DNA of 10,046 nucleotides from Spirochaetaceae bacterium (GTDB taxonomy: Bacteria; Spirochaetota; Spirochaetia; DSM-27196; SLAA01), in contig PXEI01000272.1 in assembly GCA_003564775.1 (NCBI GenBank), forward strand, positions 1 through 10,046, read 5' to 3'. Every line of letters starts with the position of its first letter. Position 1 is the stretch's first letter. The translations under genes were made by a program, and so were the position numbers. Positions 6,300-10,046 of the stretch are shown in pieces. The notes beneath the pieces were generated by a model that was not told the origin of the DNA, ran no database searches, and saw nothing but the letters and a program-made list of their open reading frames with translations.

Positions 6300-7784
6300 A
6301 TGCGAGTGGGAATTATTGGCGCCGGGCTTGCCGGGTTGGCAGCCGCGGCACGTCTGGCTGCCAGCGGACATGAGGTGACGGTCTTTGAGCAGGGTTCAAG
6401 CCCGGGTGGCAAGGCTGCCACCGAGTCCGGTGCTGGTTACAGGTTTGATACCGGGCCGTCATTGTTGACTATGCCCGAGGTCTTTGACGAGCTATTTGCC
6501 TTTGCTGGCCGTCAGCGTGAAGACTACCTGAGCTTTCTTCCGTTGAACGAAATTTGCAGGTATTTTTTTGCAGATACTTCTCAACTCTCGGCGTACCATG
6601 ACCAACAGTCCTTTAGTGCCGAGTTGCAGCGCGTACTGGGTGAGTCTCCTGCTGCGCTGGAGCGCTACCTTCGTTACTGTGGCAGACTCAACCGCATAGC
6701 CGGTGAGTTGTTCATGCGAAACAGCCTGCATGAGTTTTCAACCTATACAAAACCAAGGATCCTAAAGTCGGTACTGCAACTCGGGCGCCTGGACCTCTTT
6801 CGCAGTATGGATCAAGCACACCACGCCTTCTTCAATGATCCGCGCACCATTCAACTTTTTAACCGATATGCGACGTACAATGGCTCCAGCCCTTTCAAGG
6901 TACCGGCCACGCTGAATATTATTCCAGCGGTAGAGTACCTCGGCGGCGCGTATGCGGTTGCAGGCGGTATACACGCGCTCCCCTGCGCCATAGAGACCTT
7001 GTGCCGGGAGCTCGGCGTGATGTTCAAATATAGGACTCCCGTGCGAAGCATCATGACCGAGGAAGCTGGCGGTGGGCGGCGTGTGATAGGCCTCCAGACC
7101 GAATCAGAAGAGTTTCGGGCCGATGTAGTCATTTCGAACCTTGATGTAATTGGCACCTACCGTGATCTACTGCGGGACACCGAGGCACCACTGTACAAGC
7201 GCTACCAGAAACTGGAGCCTTCCAGCTCTGGCATGGTGTTTCTTTTGGGCATTGGCGAGTCCTTCCCGCAGCTCTCGCATCATAATATTTTCTTTAGCGC
7301 AGATTATCCGGCCGAGTTCCGCGCATTATTTGAGGATCTCAGATGTCCCGATGATCCAACTGTATACGTGAATGTCGGGTGCAGAAGCACCCCTGCTGAC
7401 GCTCCTGAGGGCAAGGAGAACTGGTTTGTGCTTCTGAACGCGCCACGCGATGCTGGTCAGGACTGGAAAGCCGAACGTGCGCGGATGCGTGGAGCCGTGC
7501 TCACACGGCTCTCTTCAGCGCTCGGACGAGAGATAGAGCCGCTTATTGAGTACGAATCTGGTTTTGACCCACCTGATATAGAAAAGAACACCGGTGCTGC
7601 GTTTGGTAGCCTTTATGGAATCTCTTCCAATACCAAACTTGCGGCCTTTCTGCGCCATCCGAATCGGTCGCGGCGCTATAAGGGGCTGTATCTTTGTGGT
7701 GGGTCAGCACACCCCGGAGGGGGAATGCCTTTGGCGGTGTTGTCCGGTGCAATCGTGGCCGGGTTGGTGACTGGAGCTACGTAG
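6300..7784 (+). CDS. Carotenoid desaturase, phytoene desaturase family (CrtI/CrtN/CrtD type)
   Basis: This 494-residue FAD-dependent enzyme belongs to the family that introduces double bonds into phytoene or later carotenoids, usually at the membrane. The N-terminus is a dinucleotide-binding fold: GAGLAG at 7-12, Glu30 at the end of the second strand for ribose binding, then SPGGKA (34-39) and the family block YRFDTGPSLLTMP (47-59). The C-terminus carries the FAD-contact motif GLYLCGGSAHPGGGMP (462-477). In classical CrtI this reads closer to VGAGTHPGAGIP; the GGS.HPGGG.P form resembles, from memory, CrtD-like or CrtN-like relatives, so the exact substrate is open. Length is typical. GGAG lies eight bases before the ATG, inside the end of the GH3 gene; with a 4-bp gap the two are almost certainly cotranscribed. 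No phytoene synthase or cyclase is nearby, so the rest of the pathway must be encoded elsewhere. Confidence 0.93.
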   Translation: MRVGIIGAGLAGLAAAARLAASGHEVTVFEQGSSPGGKAATESGAGYRFDTGPSLLTMPEVFDELFAFAGRQREDYLSFLPLNEICRYFFADTSQLSAYHDQQSFSAELQRVLGESPAALERYLRYCGRLNRIAGELFMRNSLHEFSTYTKPRILKSVLQLGRLDLFRSMDQAHHAFFNDPRTIQLFNRYATYNGSSPFKVPATLNIIPAVEYLGGAYAVAGGIHALPCAIETLCRELGVMFKYRTPVRSIMTEEAGGGRRVIGLQTESEEFRADVVISNLDVIGTYRDLLRDTEAPLYKRYQKLEPSSSGMVFLLGIGESFPQLSHHNIFFSADYPAEFRALFEDLRCPDDPTVYVNVGCRSTPADAPEGKENWFVLLNAPRDAGQDWKAERARMRGAVLTRLSSALGREIEPLIEYESGFDPPDIEKNTGAAFGSLYGISSNTKLAAFLRHPNRSRRYKGLYLCGGSAHPGGGMPLAVLSGAIVAGLVTGAT

Positions 7785-7810
7785 GAGGCTGGCCTTGCAG
7801 GCCAGCCTCC
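7784..7810. terminator. Hairpin between convergent desaturase and DJ-1-like genes
   Basis: GGAGGCTGGCC (7784-7794) and GGCCAGCCTCC (7800-7810) form a perfect 11-bp stem with a 5-base loop, TTGCA. It starts on the last base of the desaturase stop codon and sits 13 bp from the stop of the opposing gene, so it can serve transcripts from both sides. No T run follows in either direction, so it may need Rho, may act as a roadblock, or may mainly protect 3' ends. Confidence 0.75.
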
Positions 7811-7823
7811 CCAATTCTTGCAG

Positions 7824-8360
7824 CTAGCGGGCCGCCGGAAGCGCCGATAGCGCTTCAATAAGAGCTTTTCCGTACTCGGGTAGATCAGGCGGTCTGCGAC
7901 TTGAGACCAGATTGCCGTCCACAACCACCGCCTCGTTAAACCAGGTAGCGCCCGCGTTTTCCATGTCATCCTTAATTCCGGGGGTACTGGTCACCTTCTT
8001 GCCCGAGAGAATTCGTGCTGAGATGAGTACCCAACCTGCGTGACAGATCTGTCCAATTACCGCCCCGTTGGAGTTCATTTCCTGAATAATGGAGATCACC
8101 TCGGGATAGCGGCGCAGTTTGTCCGGGGCCCATCCGCCGGGCACCAGGAGCCCATGATACGCGCTTGGATCCACCTCACGAAACTCCATATCGGCAACCG
8201 CAGGAACCCCGTACTTTCCGTGGTACTCCTTGCCCCTGGCTTCGCCGGCGCTCCGCACCTTAATTCCGGCCTCTCGCAAGCGAAATACCGGGTACCAGTA
8301 TTCAAGATCTTCGAAATCGTCGTGGATCAATGCCACGACTTGGAGTTTTTCCAAACCCAT
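7824..8360 (-). CDS. PfpI/DJ-1 family protein (putative deglycase or protease-like, YhbO type)
   Basis: This 178-residue cytoplasmic protein has the compact DJ-1/PfpI fold. Members repair glyoxal-type adducts or protect against oxidative and carbonyl stress; older annotations call them intracellular proteases. Visible landmarks are the acidic residue in DDFEDLE (Glu17, which pairs with the nucleophile), the loop VPGGWAPD (73-80), and the nucleophile elbow IGQICHAGW with Cys106 and His107. The pattern TSTPGIKDDMENAGA and then SSRRPPDLPEYGKALIEAL near the end is typical of the PfpI subgroup. Length is normal. The ATG is preceded by a strong AGGAGG seven bases upstream. It starts 22 bp after the MATE gene's stop, on the same strand, with no promoter in the gap, so the two form an operon. 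Physiological substrate is not readable. Confidence 0.93.
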   Translation of the reverse strand: MGLEKLQVVALIHDDFEDLEYWYPVFRLREAGIKVRSAGEARGKEYHGKYGVPAVADMEFREVDPSAYHGLLVPGGWAPDKLRRYPEVISIIQEMNSNGAVIGQICHAGWVLISARILSGKKVTSTPGIKDDMENAGATWFNEAVVVDGNLVSSRRPPDLPEYGKALIEALSALPAAR

Positions 8361-8382
8361 TAGCTTCCTCCTGTGCTTTGAG

Positions 8383-9816
8383 TTAGTTCATGGCCTCGTC
8401 GGCCGAGATATTTTCCTCATGATGTTCGATCTTGCGCAACCAGCGCCCCTTCTTCAACACGCCCATTCCCAACAAGGCGGTAAAAAAATTCGAGACGAAC
8501 ATCGCCATCCAGATTCCGTTGGGGCCAAACCCCAACTTGAGTGAAAACAACCATGCTAGTGGTACCCGCAGACCCCATAAGCGAAAAACGCTGAGGTACA
8601 TCACCGGCTTTGTGTATCCGCCGCCCTCAAACGCTCCAAACATCACGGTGAGAAGCGCAAAGGTGATAACCGATGCCGATACAATGCGAAACATTACCGC
8701 ACCGTGGGCAATGACTTCAGGGTCGTCAACGAAAAACCTCACAAGCGAGTGCCCATAAAAGAAGGTAAGGGTCATTCCAAGCGTAATAAAGACCAAAATT
8801 CTACGAGTTGCGTAACGAACCACAGTTTGTGCCTTCTCGTACTGTTCTGCCCCCAAACACTGTCCAACGAGCGAGGACGTATCGCGAGAAAGCCCAATAG
8901 CTGGCATAATGAACAGGTTGATCATCCGGTTTCCAACTCCAAATGCCGCGACAACCGCCGAGCCAAAACTATTGACTACACCCTGAAGCACCGTGAATCC
9001 CAGGGCCGAGACGCCTTGGCCGAATGAAGCCGGAAGGCCAATGCGCAACAGCACTCCCAGTCCCTGTCGGTCTGGCTTCAGATGCCGGAACTGTAGTCGT
9101 AGCCCACTGCGTCCACGCAGCAGAATAGTTACCGCGATAATGGAGCCGACTCCCCGCGCGATGACGGTAGCCACCGCAGCTCCCGCCACCTCCAGCCGGG
9201 GAAATGGCCCGACACCGAAGATTAGTAATGGATCAAGGGCGATGTTGAGGGTGACCGCAACAAGCTGAACCATGAGCGGGGTCACACTATCGCCGACGCC
9301 TTGCATTGCCGCCTGTAATACAAACGACATAAACATAAGTGGTAGCGCAGCAAAAATGATGCGGGTATACACAAGCGTCTCGGAGAAGGCGTCCGGTGGA
9401 ACCTGCATAAGCTGCAGGATCTGTGGACCGAAGATCGTCATGAGAAGCGAGAACAGCACCGCACCTACCATGAGCACCAGGGTTGTTTGGCCAAGGTAGA
9501 AGTTTGCTCGCTCAGGGCGTTCGGCACCAATTGATTGCGCAATGAGGGTGGTGCCTGCATTTGCCAGGCCCAGGCCTACCACCACAACAAACATCACCAG
9601 ATTGAACGCGATAGAGGCCGCGGCGACCGCCTCGCGACCAAGTCGGCCAAGAAAGAAGGCATCGGCGAGGTTATACATCATCTGCGAGAGGTTCGCGAGC
9701 ATGATCGGAACAGCGAGTCGAACGAGGTTCTGGTAGATGCCTTTTGGTGACTCGGTTTGAACAACCGACGATATCTGGCTGATTGCGCAGCTCCTTACGA
9801 GGTGTACAGATGACAC
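8383..9816 (-). CDS. MATE family multidrug/toxin efflux transporter
   Basis: This inner-membrane exporter of the MATE family uses a Na+ or H+ gradient to extrude drugs or toxic compounds. The protein (477 residues from GTG 9816) has the expected two homologous halves of six membrane segments. The first half opens LAVPIMLANLSQMMYNLADAFFLG (34-57) and includes the family pattern LQAAMQGVGDSVTPL (167-181); the second opens LRIGLPASFGQGVSALGF (257-274) and ends near 455. The C-terminal tail is charged. The start is uncertain. GTG at 9816 is the only usual start codon before the first membrane segment, but it has no Shine-Dalgarno and lies in a short hairpin. A good AAGGAG (9796-9791) instead points to an ATC codon at 9783-9781. 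The next ATG lies inside membrane segment 1. A promoter at 9868-9840 drives this gene and the DJ-1-like gene 22 bp downstream. Confidence 0.94.
   Translation of the reverse strand: MSSVHLVRSCAISQISSVVQTESPKGIYQNLVRLAVPIMLANLSQMMYNLADAFFLGRLGREAVAAASIAFNLVMFVVVVGLGLANAGTTLIAQSIGAERPERANFYLGQTTLVLMVGAVLFSLLMTIFGPQILQLMQVPPDAFSETLVYTRIIFAALPLMFMSFVLQAAMQGVGDSVTPLMVQLVAVTLNIALDPLLIFGVGPFPRLEVAGAAVATVIARGVGSIIAVTILLRGRSGLRLQFRHLKPDRQGLGVLLRIGLPASFGQGVSALGFTVLQGVVNSFGSAVVAAFGVGNRMINLFIMPAIGLSRDTSSLVGQCLGAEQYEKAQTVVRYATRRILVFITLGMTLTFFYGHSLVRFFVDDPEVIAHGAVMFRIVSASVITFALLTVMFGAFEGGGYTKPVMYLSVFRLWGLRVPLAWLFSLKLGFGPNGIWMAMFVSNFFTALLGMGVLKKGRWLRKIEHHEENISADEAMN
9791..9796 (-). promoter_or_regulatory. 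Shine-Dalgarno inside the MATE 5' end, facing a non-standard codon
   Basis: On the minus strand AAGGAG is followed, after the ideal seven bases, by the in-frame codon ATC (9783-9781). No ATG, GTG or TTG in any frame lies at a suitable distance. Starting there would leave about 20 residues before the first membrane segment, closer to the usual MATE N-terminus than the GTG start. Confidence 0.4.
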
Positions 9817-9827
9817 GCTGTAGCGTG
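9814..9827. repeat. Short inverted repeat over the MATE GTG start
   Basis: CACGCT and AGCGTG (6 bp each) flank a two-base centre. On the MATE transcript it spans about +7 to +20 and includes the annotated GTG. It could be an operator half-site pair or chance; two loop bases are too few for a stable full RNA stem. Confidence 0.35.
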
Positions 9828-9839
9828 ATGAATCAGACG

Positions 9840-9868
9840 AGCATACGCATTGCTCGTGAGGATATCAA
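9840..9868 (-). promoter_or_regulatory. Sigma70-type promoter of the MATE/DJ-1 operon
   Basis: On the minus strand TTGATA (9868-9863) is followed after exactly 17 bp by TATGCT (9845-9840). The hexamers match consensus at five of six and four of six positions. The predicted transcript start near 9833 gives a leader of about 17 nt to the GTG at 9816 or about 50 nt to the ATC at 9783. Confidence 0.68.
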
Positions 9869-9890
9869 GCGGTGCGTGTGTGACGCTCGT

Positions 9891-9964
9891 GGAGATTCAA
9901 AAGCGGCAGGTTGCTGGAATAGCACAAGAAACCGCCATAGAACAGCACCAGGACGAGAATCTCC
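9891..9964. repeat. Nested inverted repeats in the MATE upstream region
   Basis: GGAGATTC (9891-9898) and GAATCTCC (9957-9964) are exact reverse complements 58 bp apart. Between them lie GCGG and CCGC, and TGCT-GGAAT-AGCA, a 4-bp stem. The region is upstream of both the MATE promoter and the divergent promoter, so neither known transcript contains it. The rest of the 9817-10030 gap shows no coding signal. Confidence 0.3.
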
Positions 9965-9980
9965 GTTTAACCAATCAGCG

Positions 9981-10009
9981 TTGACAACTCGAATTTTAGC
10001 GCCTACCAT
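9981..10009 (+). promoter_or_regulatory. Sigma70-type promoter of the gene starting at 10031
   Basis: TTGACA (9981-9986) is a perfect -35, followed after exactly 17 bp by TACCAT (10004-10009), four of six matches to the -10. The start would be near 10016, leaving a leader of about 15 nt that holds the GGGGAG ribosome-binding site. Confidence 0.68.
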
Positions 10010-10030
10010 TGGTGCAGCGGGGAGATCTCT

Positions 10031-10046
10031 ATGGCTAGAACGAAGG
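10031..10046 (+). CDS. Start of a divergent gene (5 codons visible, continues past window)
   Basis: ATG at 10031 begins MARTK and runs off the window. Support comes from GGGGAG six bases upstream and a promoter with a perfect -35 and correct spacing. Five residues cannot identify a product. Its position divergent from an efflux operon, together with an N-terminus common among TetR-type repressors, makes a local transcriptional regulator a reasonable guess and nothing more. Confidence 0.6.

Noticed and set aside
1..10046. CRISPR, insertion sequence, tRNA/rRNA or prophage
   Set aside because: No regularly spaced repeats, no transposase or integrase frames, no terminal inverted repeats with direct duplications, and no cloverleaf-like stretch found by eye in the gaps.

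Overview
The window reads as a chromosomal segment of a free-living bacterium, most likely a spirochaete (Spirochaeta-like, moderate GC). Three things point that way: the short archaeal/eukaryotic-type prolyl-tRNA synthetase, a secreted protein that looks like DUF2259 (a family I associate with Spirochaetales), and a carotenoid desaturase, which fits the pigmented free-living spirochaetes. This assignment is inference from gene content, not from a marker RNA. No RNA gene, insertion sequence, phage gene or CRISPR array is visible. Gene packing is tight and most genes look intact.

Layout. Positions 1-3019 hold three minus-strand genes: a GTG-started, exported beta-rich protein cut by the window edge (1-555), proS (653-2086) with a near-consensus sigma70 promoter, and a DUF2259-like exported protein (2312-3019). 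A divergent polytopic membrane protein follows (3104-3952, +). It converges on a dolichol/phytol-kinase-type membrane enzyme (3997-4647, -), which has a perfect TTGACA-N17-TATAAT promoter and a leader of about 130 nt. A lipoprotein GH3 beta-N-acetylhexosaminidase (4928-6295, +) and a carotenoid desaturase (6300-7784, +) form a tight two-gene unit that ends in an 11-bp hairpin. Converging from the other side is a second two-gene unit: a MATE exporter (8383-9816, -) followed by a PfpI/DJ-1 protein (7824-8360, -). At the right edge a divergent gene begins at 10031 (+) with a clear promoter and ribosome-binding site; only its first five codons are visible.

How the genes fit together. The proS end is housekeeping. 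The GH3 lipoprotein suggests cell-wall amino-sugar turnover outside the cytoplasm. The desaturase and the prenol-kinase-type enzyme both touch isoprenoid or lipid metabolism, but no other carotenoid gene is present. The MATE/DJ-1 pair looks like a detoxification unit (export plus carbonyl or oxidative damage protection), possibly controlled by the divergent gene.

The most useful observations concern gene starts: two genes (3104 and 4928) look leaderless, and the MATE gene has a good Shine-Dalgarno in front of a non-canonical codon. I do not see a clear new multi-gene system here.
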